A DNA stretch of 64,000 nt from the NCBI RefSeq assembly GCF_004770615.1, contig NZ_RQER01000011.1, positions 434,001-498,000 on the forward strand, written 5' to 3'. The translations under genes and the position numbers were made by a program. Source of the stretch: Leptospira langatensis (GTDB lineage: Bacteria; Spirochaetota; Leptospiria; Leptospirales; Leptospiraceae). Each line of letters starts with the position of its first letter. Position 1 is the stretch's first letter. Of this stretch, positions 26,126-36,386 are shown piece by piece. Under the pieces are notes generated by a model, which saw only the letters and a program-made list of their open reading frames with translations, did no database searches and was not told the DNA's origin.

Positions 26126-29100
26126 TCAATAGCAAGCAGATGCTTGAAATTTCTTCAATATCCAATCGTTGTCGTTATTGGTATTTTGGGAGCCGGCATT
26201 CAACGAAGTCCCCGCAAAGTAGAGAAATCCGGAAGGATGATATAATAGTCGTAAACCGTAATCGTTGAAACCATTATCGAAAACTTTATTCCAATTTGCA
26301 GTATCTTCTAAGCCTGTTGATAAATATTTTTTTATGAATATATCCGTGTTATTAGTCCCTCCAGATAAATTTGGAGTTGCCCCAGTTATAAATAGACTTC
26401 CACTCGAATCTAATACAATGTTGGCTCCTATATAGTAGTTGCTAAATCTCTTATTCCATCCTACTAAATCTTCCATACCATTTGGATTAAATTTTTTTAT
26501 CCACATGTTAGAGCCGCTATTACTGGAAATGAGATTAAAGGCTACCCCAGATACATAGATGTTGTCTGATTTATCAGATTTTATACTCATTGCCGTTTCG
26601 CCAGGAAGATTTCCCGGATTCGGGCTAGTAAATATCTTATTCCAGCTGGCTGTATCTTCTATACCTGCCAAAGAAAATTTCTTAATCCACCAATCTGAGC
26701 CACTATTAGCCGAGACGAGGTTTGTTCCATAACCTGCAATATAAATATTTCCGGATGAATCAATTGTAGATCCGAAAGGTTTTGCATCGCTTCCTCCGTC
26801 GTAAATTTTATTCCAGTTCGTTACATCCTCCGTGCCTGCGGAATTGAATTTCTTAATCCACCAATCAGTTCCGCTTGTTGTAGAAACAAGGTTTGTCCCC
26901 ATGCCGATTACATATAGATTGCCAGAGGAGTCTACTATTGCTTCTATTGCATTGGCATTCTTTCCTCCATCAAATTTTTTGTTCCAGTTTGTAGTGACTT
27001 CCGTACCTGCGGAATTGAATTTCTTAATCCACCAATCAGTTCCACTTGTTGTAGAAACAAGATTTGTTGCGTACCCTACGACATAAATATTATCTGAACT
27101 GTCTATTGCGATGGCTTGCGCAGCTGCAGCTATCCCCCCATCAATCTTTTTATTCCAGTTTGTAATAACTTCTGTGCCTGCGGAATTGAATTTCTTAATC
27201 CACCAATCAGTTCCACTCGTTGTAGAAACAAGGTTTGTTCCATATCCTACAACATATATATTTCCTGAACCGTCGAAGGCAGTTCCTCCTACTGAATCAT
27301 CACCTGAGTTCCCGTCGATTTTCTTATTCCAGCCTACTAAATCTTCAACCCCATCTCCAGAACAAACAGATAACGCCTCTAAGTTTAATCGGAAGTAGGG
27401 AGTATTCGGATCGTTACAAAGGATTGTTAATTCTCCGGTCTTGATGCCAGGGCTAGTCGGTGAAAAACGAATATTAAAATTAGAAGATTGGCCAGGTAAT
27501 ACAGGAAAAATGGGCTGCGTAAATTGGAACTGATCAGCGTTGGCTCCATAAATTTGCACGGCTTGCGCTCCTAAAAATTGCAAGTTAGCTGCCCCTAAAT
27601 TTTCAACTGTAAATGCTACACTTGATCCTTGCGTATTTTGAAGTACTGAATTAAATGTATATTTTCCATCGAAGGTTTGGCTTTGGACACCTATCTTTAA
27701 ATTGAAAGTTGGTGAAGTAGGAGTATTTGCAGGTAATGGAATCGCAGAAAATGGCGATGATTCTAAAGATTCATACCCTGTAGGTGGTCCGGGCGGCCCG
27801 GAATTTGTAGAAGTTAAAACGTAATTGTAGGTTGTGCCGTCTGTTAGCGATGAGTGGATGTAAGGAGAAGTTACATTACTTACTTTGATCCCATTCAGCT
27901 TTGATGGAATGCTTCCGTCAGTTGTATAATATAAATTATATGAATTTGCTCCGACTACAGTATCCCAGGTGATCGTTATAGAACTTATACCAGGAACGGC
28001 GAAAATTCCAGTTGTCGGCGGATTTACTGAAGTGACTACAACGTTTATTGTTTTCGATTTGCTACCTAGTGTGGCCGAAATCGTTCCGCTTCCGTTTCCT
28101 CCTGCCGTGTTCAAAATTCCCGAGGTTGAACTTGTAAAACTTCCAATTAAACCTGTATTTGACCAGTTCGGTAAAACTAAAATTTGATTTCCATATGCGT
28201 CTTTTCCAACTGCATCAAAAGAATAATTATAATTTGGGCTGATTCCAAGTACGTTATTAATAGGGAGTGAGTTTTCATCGAGAATTTCAATGCTCGATAC
28301 CTCTCCATTTTTAACAGTAATTGAAGTGTTAGTTGTGAAAATACCTACGGTAGTCGTTAGAACACCAACTCCTGTCTTTTGTGCATCAAAGAGTATTCCA
28401 TTACTGCCGGCGGAATTCAAATTGCCTACTCCGTTTGATATTGAGTAGCTTTCAGCTATGATGTTAGTAATGTTTGTTGCACCTGGACAAATTGTACCAG
28501 CTGTTCCAGCTAGTGTGATAAGTTTCTGAAATCCGGAGGAAATCGTGAAATTTGCCGGGTTCGAAACGGAACATATGCTTGTTGTCGGTGTGCGAATTAA
28601 AGGCGCTCTGATCCTGATTCCGCCGAGATTATCTGTTGCGGTAATGTAAAAATCAATTCCGGCTGTAGTGACGAAATTTGATGGAATTAAAGCTGCATAT
28701 CGATTTAGCACAGGGGGAACGGCATTTTCAATTTGCATAGGGACACTGTTATATGTAGGTGATCCAACTATTCTGTAGTAGAGAGTCACATCTACAATTG
28801 CTCCATCTGCGTCGGGATCTGTAATTACTGATCGAACATATAATGGCGATCCAGCTCTTGTTGTCGCTGCACCACATGCTGGTAAACATGAAGGAGCCCC
28901 GACCGCAGGAAGGGTATTTGTAGGTTTTTCTGCCTGAGCTGCTACAATATATATACTAAAGTGTTCCAATGAGGCACTAATTGTCTTTTTCTGCTTATCG
29001 ATTTTCCCACCTATTGGCACATATTCTTCTAATTCATTATCATAATAATAAATCATTAGGTTATCTTCAGTTATATTATTTTCGGTTAGTAATTCTCGAT

Positions 29101-29470
29101 CATATTTGAAAGTAAGTATTGGAAGCTGATTAAAATTAAATTCAGTCCCATGAGGAGAAAATTCATAAGCAATACCTGCTGGAATAAGGTTCGGGTCCGT
29201 AACAAGAGGAATTTCTTTAAGGAGTTTTCCAGAAATTTCAATTTTTGAGTTAGTGGCTCCAACAGGGATCACTAAGCTCATATTATGCGAGGATAATATT
29301 CCTCCTGATGTCGGATTATAGTTAATATTTATCTGAGCTTGGTTGATGAGTAGGCTGAATAAACTGTAATTTAATGAGAAAGGAAGAACGCTTTGTTTCT
29401 TCGATATGAATGGCAAATTACATTGTAATAGTAATATATAAATAGCCACAATTGATAAAAACTTTCTCAT
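26126..29470 (-). CDS. Large AT-rich lipoprotein with seven SBBP beta-propeller repeats
   Basis: The 1114-residue protein starts MRKFLSIVAIY and has a lipobox LLLQC (Cys17). In order I see a ZU5-like segment (about 50-175), Ig/Big-like modules (about 190-490), a fibronectin-III-like module (about 500-585), a HYDIN/ASPM-type 'choice-of-anchor' module (about 605-705), and seven SBBP-type repeats of about 56 residues to the end, each with a GNIYVxGY strand and a WWIKKFNSAG-like strand. Seven such repeats could close one seven-bladed propeller. A surface-exposed, binding role is inferred. GGAAG lies 8 nt before the ATG. The gene is clearly richer in A+T than its neighbours, suggesting transfer or relaxed codon use. 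Confidence 0.78.
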   Translation of the reverse strand: MRKFLSIVAIYILLLQCNLPFISKKQSVLPFSLNYSLFSLLINQAQININYNPTSGGILSSHNMSLVIPVGATNSKIEISGKLLKEIPLVTDPNLIPAGIAYEFSPHGTEFNFNQLPILTFKYDRELLTENNITEDNLMIYYYDNELEEYVPIGGKIDKQKKTISASLEHFSIYIVAAQAEKPTNTLPAVGAPSCLPACGAATTRAGSPLYVRSVITDPDADGAIVDVTLYYRIVGSPTYNSVPMQIENAVPPVLNRYAALIPSNFVTTAGIDFYITATDNLGGIRIRAPLIRTPTTSICSVSNPANFTISSGFQKLITLAGTAGTICPGATNITNIIAESYSISNGVGNLNSAGSNGILFDAQKTGVGVLTTTVGIFTTNTSITVKNGEVSSIEILDENSLPINNVLGISPNYNYSFDAVGKDAYGNQILVLPNWSNTGLIGSFTSSTSGILNTAGGNGSGTISATLGSKSKTINVVVTSVNPPTTGIFAVPGISSITITWDTVVGANSYNLYYTTDGSIPSKLNGIKVSNVTSPYIHSSLTDGTTYNYVLTSTNSGPPGPPTGYESLESSPFSAIPLPANTPTSPTFNLKIGVQSQTFDGKYTFNSVLQNTQGSSVAFTVENLGAANLQFLGAQAVQIYGANADQFQFTQPIFPVLPGQSSNFNIRFSPTSPGIKTGELTILCNDPNTPYFRLNLEALSVCSGDGVEDLVGWNKKIDGNSGDDSVGGTAFDGSGNIYVVGYGTNLVSTTSGTDWWIKKFNSAGTEVITNWNKKIDGGIAAAAQAIAIDSSDNIYVVGYATNLVSTTSGTDWWIKKFNSAGTEVTTNWNKKFDGGKNANAIEAIVDSSGNLYVIGMGTNLVSTTSGTDWWIKKFNSAGTEDVTNWNKIYDGGSDAKPFGSTIDSSGNIYIAGYGTNLVSANSGSDWWIKKFSLAGIEDTASWNKIFTSPNPGNLPGETAMSIKSDKSDNIYVSGVAFNLISSNSGSNMWIKKFNPNGMEDLVGWNKRFSNYYIGANIVLDSSGSLFITGATPNLSGGTNNTDIFIKKYLSTGLEDTANWNKVFDNGFNDYGLRLLYHPSGFLYFAGTSLNAGSQNTNNDNDWILKKFQASACY
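26835..27239 (-). repeat. Three near-identical 171-bp in-frame repeats
   Basis: A core of about 63 bp starting CCTGCGGAATTGAATTTC recurs at 26835, 27006 and 27177, exactly 171 bp apart, with only a few differences between copies. Each unit encodes one 57-residue blade of the propeller. Conservation at the DNA level suggests recent duplication or gene conversion within the gene. Confidence 0.85.
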
Positions 29471-29551
29471 GATTCAACTTCCAGCTTTTTTGATAATTTG
29501 GAAGATGCTTGAGCATTCGTCTAACGTCAATGGATTTTTGGCAAAAGATGG

Positions 29552-29580
29552 TCGAAATTAGGCATATATATCAATTTCGA
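29552..29580 (-). terminator. Inverted repeat after the cyclase-FecR-TIG operon
   Basis: TCGAAATT (29552-29559) and AATTTCGA (29573-29580) form perfect 8-bp arms with a 13-nt loop, 9 nt past the stop of the last operon gene. The following minus-strand text (CCATCTTTTGCC) is only mildly T-rich, so this is a probable rather than clear terminator. Confidence 0.4.
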
Positions 29581-29588
29581 GATATTAC

Positions 29589-30791
29589 TTACCAGGCGAA
29601 TTGAACGCCCACTTCCATTCTCTGGAATAGGTTTGGGGAATTTCCCAAGGAATAGGAATTGATCTGGCCTTGGTCCTTGAGGTTGCGAATGACTGGAGAT
29701 ACGGTCACAGGACCCGGAGCACCTTCTACCTTGACTTCCTTATTTCCTGCAAAGAATCCAGCGTCCATCAAGTTCAAAAGATAGAAGAATCCAAGAACTC
29801 CGATCCCCACTTCCAACTGGCTGTATTCTGCGACTGCGGCAGAATACTTAGGAGCGATCTGCGTATAATTATAAAAGGCGAGATCGAATAAGGCCGGGTT
29901 CCCTGTGTGAATGAATGCGTAGTTGTATAAGACGTTATTCTGTCTTGCTGCAGCGAGTGCATGGCTTGCGCTTAAATAAGAATTTCCTTCGCTTGCGACA
30001 TAGGCTCCGGCTCCCAATAGAAGAGCGGGGAATAAGAAGGTCCTAAAATTGGATTTGTTTTGGTAATACTGCCCCCAACCAGGAATGATCGCCGATCTGG
30101 CTACAGCTCCATAATCGAATCGGAACGGTGCCCCAGAAGATACGGATTCTTTTTGCTGTCCTTTCGCTTCTAATGCGGCAAGATCGCTTTCAGTCTCCGC
30201 TACGAATAGATAGTTCTCTTTTTCCGTGACCTTGTTCCTCGGATTTTCCACTCGAACGGAAACCGCTCCTTCCGGAGGTCTTTTCTTATCGAGCGTGACC
30301 AATATGGTCTCGGAATTCTTTACCTCCATCGATTTGATAGAGACTTCCGATCCTTTAGAATCTTTTAATATAACTTTAGTGGCATCCGTAAAATGCCTTC
30401 CCTTGATCTCAAAAGTATCAGGTAGATCCTTGTTTAAGAATTTGTTTTTTTCCGCACTGAGGATCTCCGGTTTTTGGGAAAGAATCACTTCGAAAGGGAT
30501 CCAGGCGGAGAATACGGAAACCCTTCCGTAACGGTTCAATACTCCGATCCTATGCTCATACGTTCCCGGAGGAAGTTCCAATTGGATCAAGGTGGTATTC
30601 GTTTTTTCCCGAGTGATCTTTCCTCTGGAATCTTTGATCTCCACCATATAACCGCCCGCATCCGGGATCGGTCTCCATTCCAATTTGACTCCTTCTTCTT
30701 TGGAGTAAATAGGGAAGGATATGAGAAGGAATACTCCTAAAACAAACCAGGAGGGAAGGAAAGGAAGAGAATGTTTGCTTTTATTCAACAT
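29589..30791 (-). CDS. Exported protein with TIG-like domain and DUF5683-like membrane region
   Basis: The 400-residue product has a signal peptide (about 1-30), a fibronectin/Ig-like segment (about 34-98), a TIG/IPT-like module (about 105-200, KFLNKDLPDTFEIKGRHF) and a C-terminal region beginning SAIIPGWGQYYQNK (about 233-246), the motif seen in DUF5683-type small membrane domains, followed by hydrophobic segments FLFPALLLGAGAYVA and about 325-345. The function is unknown. The ATG lies inside the last codons of the FecR gene (11-nt overlap) with AAGGAA 6 nt before it, so translation is coupled to FecR and, through it, to the cyclase. That makes it the third part of one system. Confidence 0.72.
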   Translation of the reverse strand: MLNKSKHSLPFLPSWFVLGVFLLISFPIYSKEEGVKLEWRPIPDAGGYMVEIKDSRGKITREKTNTTLIQLELPPGTYEHRIGVLNRYGRVSVFSAWIPFEVILSQKPEILSAEKNKFLNKDLPDTFEIKGRHFTDATKVILKDSKGSEVSIKSMEVKNSETILVTLDKKRPPEGAVSVRVENPRNKVTEKENYLFVAETESDLAALEAKGQQKESVSSGAPFRFDYGAVARSAIIPGWGQYYQNKSNFRTFLFPALLLGAGAYVASEGNSYLSASHALAAARQNNVLYNYAFIHTGNPALFDLAFYNYTQIAPKYSAAVAEYSQLEVGIGVLGFFYLLNLMDAGFFAGNKEVKVEGAPGPVTVSPVIRNLKDQGQINSYSLGNSPNLFQRMEVGVQFAW

Positions 30792-32898
30792 AGAATTCCT
30801 TAGGAGTCAATATCTCCGGAGCCTTCAGAGTAGCAGAGATTACCACATCAAAATCCCTGGAAAGAGGTAAGGTTGTCCTAAGCGCACCGGAACTATCCCG
30901 GTATTTTGCGCTAAGCTTCCATTGGTATTTTCCCTCTTTCAACTTGTACAACTCTCGGAAGTCGTAAGATTCTCCTTTTATTTCCTTTTTAAATACCGTT
31001 TTCCAAGCTTTTTTGTCGGATTCTAAAAGTTCAAGTATATAGGCTTCCGCCTTTCCTTCAGTTTCCCAATAAAAGGCCAGACTTTCCTTCTCATCCAAGT
31101 CTACCTTATCCCTATCCCTTGGGTATAGTGGTGTAACAAAAGGTGCGGAATCCGAGGTCTTGAAGCTGGAAACCGGACTCACCACCAGAACTTCTCCTTC
31201 CGGAGAGAGAAGGGAGACTTTCCAATAGAAATCTCCCGGACTAGGAAGAGTCACCGAACTCACTCCGGATCGGATTGTAGTATCTACGACCTTGGAATTG
31301 AAATTTGCATCCTTAGAGACTTCCAATTTATAATTTCCGGTAGGATCCGGTCTATCCCAGCGGAATGCCAATTTGCCATCTACAGGATGACCCAGCTCGG
31401 AACCTTCTTTCGGGAATGCCAAGCGGATCGGAAGCAAAGGTTTTAGAACGAAGCGATTGATAGAAGAAGAGATCTCTCCTTCGGTTTGGAACACCGCTTT
31501 CACTCTCCAGAAATAAGTGCCTTCCTTCCAATCATATTCAGGTTTCATAAAATTGGAATTTGTGGATTTGGAGAATACTATATTCTTAAAGTCCGGATCA
31601 TTCGCGATCTCTAAGGAATAGGATTTGAATTCCTTACTCGCGCTCCAACTGAAGAAGGAACCTGTCTTGAAGATCCGAATTCCGATCTCTTCTCCTAAGA
31701 GAGGTTTCAGTAATTTAGGAGGCTCCGCCTGTGCCGACTTTCTCACGGAGAAGGAGACGGAGTCCGAACTCAGCTCGGTAAATCCTTCTCGGTCCGAGAA
31801 CATTTTGACGCGCGCAAAGAATTGACCTTCCGACTTAGGTTCCCATTTGGAGAATCCTGCGGAAGAATCGTTGGAATATGCAATTTGTTTAAAATTAGCA
31901 TCCTCTGCCACTTCCAACTTATATTTCGCGGAAGGGTCGGCAGTGATCCATTGAAAACGTACTAGAGGAGCCGAACCAGTTGAATAAGAGAATACTTCCT
32001 TGGCAGAAGGGGAGACCAGTTTCGGTTTAGACCAAGAGAGTAGTTTGAAATTCTTGGAGGCACTGTATTCTTCTTTTCCGGACTGAGGATTTTTACCAAC
32101 CACTCTCCAATAGTAAGAACCGTTGGATAGAACGAGACTCGCAGCAGTTCCCACTGAATTCGCCTTCTTCAATCCGGTCCTAAAGCCGGAGTCCTTAGCG
32201 ACTTCTAATCTATAATTCCTAACACCTTCGGCAGGTTTCCACTCGAAGCGGACCTGAGTGGTTTCCGTTTTCAAAGGAAGAGAAGTCTTGTCGGCAGGCG
32301 AAGTGGTCTCCAAGTTCAACACATGGACTTCTATTTTTCCACCGTTCAGATCGGCGGATTGGTTTTTACCCACCACATTCTCGCCCGAAGCGGAAACGAT
32401 CTTGGCTTCTCCCTTCTTTACTTCTAAGTTCAAGCCTTTGTTCTCGTCCTTGGAGAGTTTCAGATCCGAATTCCCGAGCGCGATCTTTGTGTCCCCGGAA
32501 CTGATCTGCAATTTACCTGCACCGCCACCGGTTGCGGAGAGTGATCCGGATACGAAGCTGATCTTATCCGTATCTTCCACAAGGATCATGCTTCTTTCGT
32601 CCAAGCGGATCTCTGCGGAATTATCTCCATCAGTAAAGAGTAATACTGCTTCTGCACCTTCTTCTGTGCGAATAGTATCTCTGTAGCGGATCGGATCGGA
32701 TTCGTCCAATTCCTCCCAAACCACTTCAGAATCAAGTTTTCGTAATATTTTAAGCTGCTTGGATTTGAGTTCGCCTACGATCTTATTGTTCCCAGTTTTC
32801 GGGCCTGCGTTGGCGTATAGATAGAGAAGCCCCGAGAAGAAAAATAAAAGTACGACCAGTGCTGTGACGACGTATCGGCCGTCAGTCAAGTATTTCAT
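30781..32898 (-). CDS. FecR-domain protein with fibronectin-type repeats
   Basis: The 705-residue protein has one N-terminal membrane segment (about 10-30) and then faces outside. Residues about 55-190 match the FecR domain ([25 protein letters not shown]). Five to six modules of about 95-100 residues follow, each with a [23 protein letters not shown] opening and an [13 protein letters not shown] end, resembling FnIII or sugar/peptidoglycan-associated repeats. Unlike classical FecR anti-sigma proteins there is no cytoplasmic sigma-binding part, and no sigma factor or TonB receptor gene is near. Its GAGGAAC ribosome site and ATG lie in the end of the cyclase gene (17-nt overlap). A sensory or scaffolding role with that cyclase is inferred. 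Confidence 0.75.
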   Translation of the reverse strand: MKYLTDGRYVVTALVVLLFFFSGLLYLYANAGPKTGNNKIVGELKSKQLKILRKLDSEVVWEELDESDPIRYRDTIRTEEGAEAVLLFTDGDNSAEIRLDERSMILVEDTDKISFVSGSLSATGGGAGKLQISSGDTKIALGNSDLKLSKDENKGLNLEVKKGEAKIVSASGENVVGKNQSADLNGGKIEVHVLNLETTSPADKTSLPLKTETTQVRFEWKPAEGVRNYRLEVAKDSGFRTGLKKANSVGTAASLVLSNGSYYWRVVGKNPQSGKEEYSASKNFKLLSWSKPKLVSPSAKEVFSYSTGSAPLVRFQWITADPSAKYKLEVAEDANFKQIAYSNDSSAGFSKWEPKSEGQFFARVKMFSDREGFTELSSDSVSFSVRKSAQAEPPKLLKPLLGEEIGIRIFKTGSFFSWSASKEFKSYSLEIANDPDFKNIVFSKSTNSNFMKPEYDWKEGTYFWRVKAVFQTEGEISSSINRFVLKPLLPIRLAFPKEGSELGHPVDGKLAFRWDRPDPTGNYKLEVSKDANFNSKVVDTTIRSGVSSVTLPSPGDFYWKVSLLSPEGEVLVVSPVSSFKTSDSAPFVTPLYPRDRDKVDLDEKESLAFYWETEGKAEAYILELLESDKKAWKTVFKKEIKGESYDFRELYKLKEGKYQWKLSAKYRDSSGALRTTLPLSRDFDVVISATLKAPEILTPKEFYVE

Positions 32899-35572
32899 AC
32901 TTCAGTTCCTCTTCTGCATCTCCTGTTTTTGGTTTTTTCTTGGATTCGTATTCTATTCCCAGACGTTTTCTGAGATCGTTAATGTCCACTGGGCGATCCG
33001 GATCGTCCTTTCTTCCGAGGACTGCGTAGATCTGTTGCGGATCTTCCTTTCCCTTTACCTTGATGGCTTGCATTTTCTCAACGGCGAAAATGTCCCTCAC
33101 TCTATCATACAGATCCTGAGTGATGAGTACGTCCGTGCCGAATGGTTTGTTCAATGCTTCGACCCGAGAGGCGAGGTTCACTGCGTCTCCGATCACGGTA
33201 TATTCCAATCTTTCTTCGGAACCGATCTGTCCTGCGATCACAGGACCGAAATTCAGACCGCAACCGATCCGAATGATTGGCTTCTTGTCTCCGCCTCTTC
33301 CTTGGTTGAATCGTAAAAGAGCCTTTCTCATAAGAAGAGCACCATTCACCGCATTCTCCGCATCCTGATCGGAACTACGGACCGCTCCCCAGGTTGCCAT
33401 GATCGCGTCCCCGATGAATTTATCCACGATCCCGTGAGTCTCGTTCACGCATTGGACCATCTCGGTCATATATTCATTTAAGAATTCGACTACTTCTTCC
33501 GGTTGTAGCTTTTCAGAGATAGCGGTAAAAGAACGAATATCGGAGAAGAAGATGGCGCACATCTTTCTTTCTCCTCCCAGAGTCAGCTCCTTGTTCAGGA
33601 CCATCTCCGCGATCTCTTTGTTCACGAATCTTCCGAGAGCGTCTTTTACCTTCTCCCTTTCTTCCAGACCCTTGCCCATGTTCACGAAGTAATCCGTAAG
33701 AACACCGATCTCATCTCTGGTAGTGGAGCGAATTCCGATCCTGAAATTTCCTTTTGCGATCTCAATGGTAGCGCTTAGGAGTTTCAAGATAGGGATGGTG
33801 ATATTTCTTGCTAAGAAGAATACGATGATAAGCGCAACGCAGAGCGCGATCGCCATGATGAGAAGGTTCTTGGTCTGGATGCGATAGACCATCTCGAATA
33901 CCTTCTCTTCCGGAACACTAACGATAACTCCCGCTCCGCCAAAACCTAGCTTCTGGTAAGAACCGTAATATTTGGTCTTTGTGCTGTCTTCGTATCTTGT
34001 CTGTTGGCTATCCTCTCTCACGGAAGAAAGCATGGTCTCGAAAATAGGGAGATCCGCCCAATTCGTTTGGGCCGCGAGAAGCTGAAGATCGTGGTGAGCG
34101 ATCAGATCCCCATCTCCGTTGATCAGGAAAGGAACGTTAATATCCTGTTTTTGGAATACGGATAGGAGTCTTTCCGAACGCAGAATATAGATCAAGATCG
34201 AATTGCTAGAGGCGTCATAAACAGAAATGGAGAAGGCCGGTTCTTTGAAATTCGGAGTGAGATTGTCTATCCTTCCGCCGGATTGTATCGATTTGATGAG
34301 AGAGGATTCTTTCTGTTCGATAGCGGAGTCCAACTCATTTCGATTAGAAGAGATCCCTTCCAAATAAGAATCGTTGTATAGAACCACTTTCTTCTTTAGC
34401 TTTTGGCCCTGAGCGGAATAGATCCCCGCTAAAAGAAAGTCAGGTTCGTTCCTAAAGAATAGATCCGCATACGCGCCAGGACCCTTAGGATCCAGGAGTT
34501 TTTCCGTTAGGGTCTTGCCCTTGTCCCGGATATCCTTTAGGTCGGACTTCACCTTGATCCCTAATATATTTACTAAAGAGAAGTTCGTTTCTAAAACCCG
34601 GACCTCATAGTTCTTCTTGAACTCGCTAGACGCATACAAGATCACAGTTGAAACTGTTAAGGTAAGAAGAAGGGAGATCACTCCCATCAATTTCAGCTGT
34701 AACGGGAATTTGGCGCTTGTACGAAGAGCTTCTTCGGAAGACTTTGGTGCTTCCTTCTTCGGTTCTTGTTTTTGGGTTTTCTCTTTTTCTACTTTAGGAG
34801 AAGGTAATGCTTCCGCAGAAGATCCCGTCGGAGTAGGGGCGCTCGAGGCAGTCTCCGCTTCGTTCGAAGGCTTTTCACCTGAAAATACTGTATCGAATGA
34901 AATGACCGGCTTTGTTTCGAGTGTCCGAAACTCGTCCGACTTTTCCTTGATCTTAGGAAGTTTCTTCTTCCCATTTCCGTCCTTTCCGTTCCCGTTTTGA
35001 AAGACGCCTAACTCGATGCCGGAAACTGCCAGTGGAAGCTCCTTTAGAAAAACGGAAAATTCCCCGCGGGTGCTATCTGGGATCTCTTTCGGCGCCTTCT
35101 TCCTAGAAGCGTAGGCTTTGAATTCACCGAGCAGGGTTTCTTCGGAACCTCCTGCAAGACTCGGGAACCAAGCGGACAATTCTCCTGTGGCAATATGCGG
35201 ATAAGAGGCCAAGACCATTTTGGAAAGAAGCACTTCCCATCTTTCCGATAACTCAGGCGGGATTAGGAATAGAACGTTAGACTTTGCTGTCGCAGAAATT
35301 AATTTCCAAGAAGAGAAGAAGACGGACTCATTCGTCTCGGGACCCGGTGGGATCTCGAGTGCGAATAATTTCCATTCTCCCGCATGCAAAGATTCTTCGA
35401 GCTCGGTGACAAGCGAGGAACCTTTTTCGGAGAATACGCAGACGACAGTCTTGATCCCTTTCTCCGCCCACGAGCTGAGTTGGGCTGCCCCTTGGATCCG
35501 ATCCGTAGCAGGGATCCAAAATGCGACCGCACCGTTCGGTCCAAAGGGAATGTATTTTGTGGATGATGGCAT
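32882..35572 (-). CDS. Membrane class III adenylate/guanylate cyclase with Cache-like sensor and HAMP
   Basis: The 896-residue protein has a cytoplasmic N-terminal region of about 280 residues of unknown fold, then a membrane segment (about 293-315), an extracytoplasmic Cache-like sensor (about 318-570), a second membrane segment (about 575-597), HAMP (about 598-650) and a class III cyclase domain (about 668-860). Metal ligands Asp678 (FFSDIRSF) and Asp722 (FIGDAIMA) are present, as is the [13 protein letters not shown] segment; the substrate, ATP or GTP, cannot be settled by eye. It should turn an external signal into cAMP or cGMP. No ribosome site is visible before the ATG, and GATAAT lies 10 nt upstream. 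It leads a three-gene overlapping operon. Confidence 0.88.
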   Translation of the reverse strand: MPSSTKYIPFGPNGAVAFWIPATDRIQGAAQLSSWAEKGIKTVVCVFSEKGSSLVTELEESLHAGEWKLFALEIPPGPETNESVFFSSWKLISATAKSNVLFLIPPELSERWEVLLSKMVLASYPHIATGELSAWFPSLAGGSEETLLGEFKAYASRKKAPKEIPDSTRGEFSVFLKELPLAVSGIELGVFQNGNGKDGNGKKKLPKIKEKSDEFRTLETKPVISFDTVFSGEKPSNEAETASSAPTPTGSSAEALPSPKVEKEKTQKQEPKKEAPKSSEEALRTSAKFPLQLKLMGVISLLLTLTVSTVILYASSEFKKNYEVRVLETNFSLVNILGIKVKSDLKDIRDKGKTLTEKLLDPKGPGAYADLFFRNEPDFLLAGIYSAQGQKLKKKVVLYNDSYLEGISSNRNELDSAIEQKESSLIKSIQSGGRIDNLTPNFKEPAFSISVYDASSNSILIYILRSERLLSVFQKQDINVPFLINGDGDLIAHHDLQLLAAQTNWADLPIFETMLSSVREDSQQTRYEDSTKTKYYGSYQKLGFGGAGVIVSVPEEKVFEMVYRIQTKNLLIMAIALCVALIIVFFLARNITIPILKLLSATIEIAKGNFRIGIRSTTRDEIGVLTDYFVNMGKGLEEREKVKDALGRFVNKEIAEMVLNKELTLGGERKMCAIFFSDIRSFTAISEKLQPEEVVEFLNEYMTEMVQCVNETHGIVDKFIGDAIMATWGAVRSSDQDAENAVNGALLMRKALLRFNQGRGGDKKPIIRIGCGLNFGPVIAGQIGSEERLEYTVIGDAVNLASRVEALNKPFGTDVLITQDLYDRVRDIFAVEKMQAIKVKGKEDPQQIYAVLGRKDDPDRPVDINDLRKRLGIEYESKKKPKTGDAEEELKYEILD

Positions 35573-35731
35573 TTGCTATATTATCCCGGATTTTGGTCTG
35601 GAACGAAAATTTCCCTAAAGGAAATGGAAAAAAAACGCCCGTCGAACGGAAAGTAGATTCCGAGATTCCTCTGTTAAATTATCGGTATAATTGCCTTCCA
35701 AATTGAAAACAAGTCTAGGAAAGAGTTTCTC

Positions 35732-35758
35732 GGATCAATTGTCAGATTTAGTTGATCC
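35732..35758. promoter_or_regulatory. Inverted repeat upstream of the cyclophilin gene
   Basis: GGATCAA (35732-35738) and TTGATCC (35752-35758) are perfect arms 13 nt apart, in the 225-nt divergent region, 40 nt before the cyclophilin ATG. It could be an operator or leader hairpin. I see nothing else definite in that region. Confidence 0.3.
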
Positions 35759-35797
35759 TTTAAACGACTGAAGGATTTTGGATGTTAGAGGAAAACT

Positions 35798-36253
35798 ATG
35801 GCAGTTGCAAAGTTCAAAACCAATCGTGGGGAATTCTCCGTTTTATTGGAGGATGAGAAAGCCCCGATTACCGCCGGCAATTTTATCCAATTAGCTCAAA
35901 AAGGCTTTTATAATGGCCTGATCTTTCATAGGATCATCGCCAATTTCATGATCCAGGGCGGTTGCCCGAATGGAACCGGGATGGGTGGCCCAGGATACAA
36001 GATCCAAGACGAGTTCCATCCGGATCTGAAGAATAAGAAATTCACGATCTCCATGGCAAATGCCGGACCAAACACCGGAGGATCCCAGTTTTTCATCAAT
36101 GTACGGGACAATCTCTATCTGGACAATAGACATGCGGTTTTTGGTCATGTTTCCGAGGGAGAAGACATAGTTCAGGCAATCTCTGAAACAGGCACTGGAC
36201 CAGGAGATAGACCCCTCCAACCTGTGGTGATCGAGACCATAGAGATCGTATAA
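35798..36253 (+). CDS. Cyclophilin-type peptidyl-prolyl cis-trans isomerase
   Basis: The 151-residue protein has no signal peptide, so it acts in the cytoplasm like small bacterial PpiB proteins. It carries [15 protein letters not shown] with the catalytic Arg, [13 protein letters not shown], and [11 protein letters not shown], all standard cyclophilin motifs, and matches the family length. GAGGAAAAC precedes the ATG. It appears monocistronic: divergent from the cyclase operon, with a short hairpin right after its stop. Confidence 0.92.
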   Translation: MAVAKFKTNRGEFSVLLEDEKAPITAGNFIQLAQKGFYNGLIFHRIIANFMIQGGCPNGTGMGGPGYKIQDEFHPDLKNKKFTISMANAGPNTGGSQFFINVRDNLYLDNRHAVFGHVSEGEDIVQAISETGTGPGDRPLQPVVIETIEIV

Positions 36254-36255
36254 TG

Positions 36256-36271
36256 GATCCCTTAGGGGATC
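36256..36271 (+). terminator. Short hairpin directly after the cyclophilin gene
   Basis: GATCCC (36256-36261) pairs with GGGATC (36266-36271) around TTAG, 2 nt past the stop, followed by ATTTTG. The 6-bp stem makes it a weak terminator candidate. Confidence 0.35.
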
Positions 36272-36317
36272 ATTTTGCGAGTATGTGGAAAATCATGTTG
36301 AAAAACTTGAAATATGC

Positions 36318-36346
36318 TTGAAAATATCCTATTTTCGCCATAATTA
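36318..36346 (+). promoter_or_regulatory. Predicted promoter of the kinase-regulator operon
   Basis: TTGAAA (36318-36323), 17 nt, then TAATTA (36341-36346), about 40 nt before the kinase ATG. Two further TTGAAA copies lie at 36298 and 36307; the 36307 copy also has TATTTT at 17 nt spacing, so overlapping promoters are possible. Confidence 0.4.
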
Positions 36347-36386
36347 AGAGTTCCTTCCGGGATCGAGGTTCCGGTGGGGATTCTAT

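Noticed and set aside
25856..26245. 129-codon plus-strand frame in the gap between two lipoprotein genes
   Set aside because: It runs 120 nt into the 3' end of the propeller gene on the other strand, has no ribosome site, and its product has a random-looking composition.
26835..27239. Regular direct repeats that might suggest a CRISPR array
   Set aside because: The 171-bp period is a multiple of three and lies inside a long open frame; units encode propeller blades and there are no cas genes.
30781..32898. Classical FecIR-type anti-sigma/TonB signalling system
   Set aside because: No ECF sigma factor or TonB-dependent receptor gene is near and the FecR protein has no cytoplasmic sigma-binding part.
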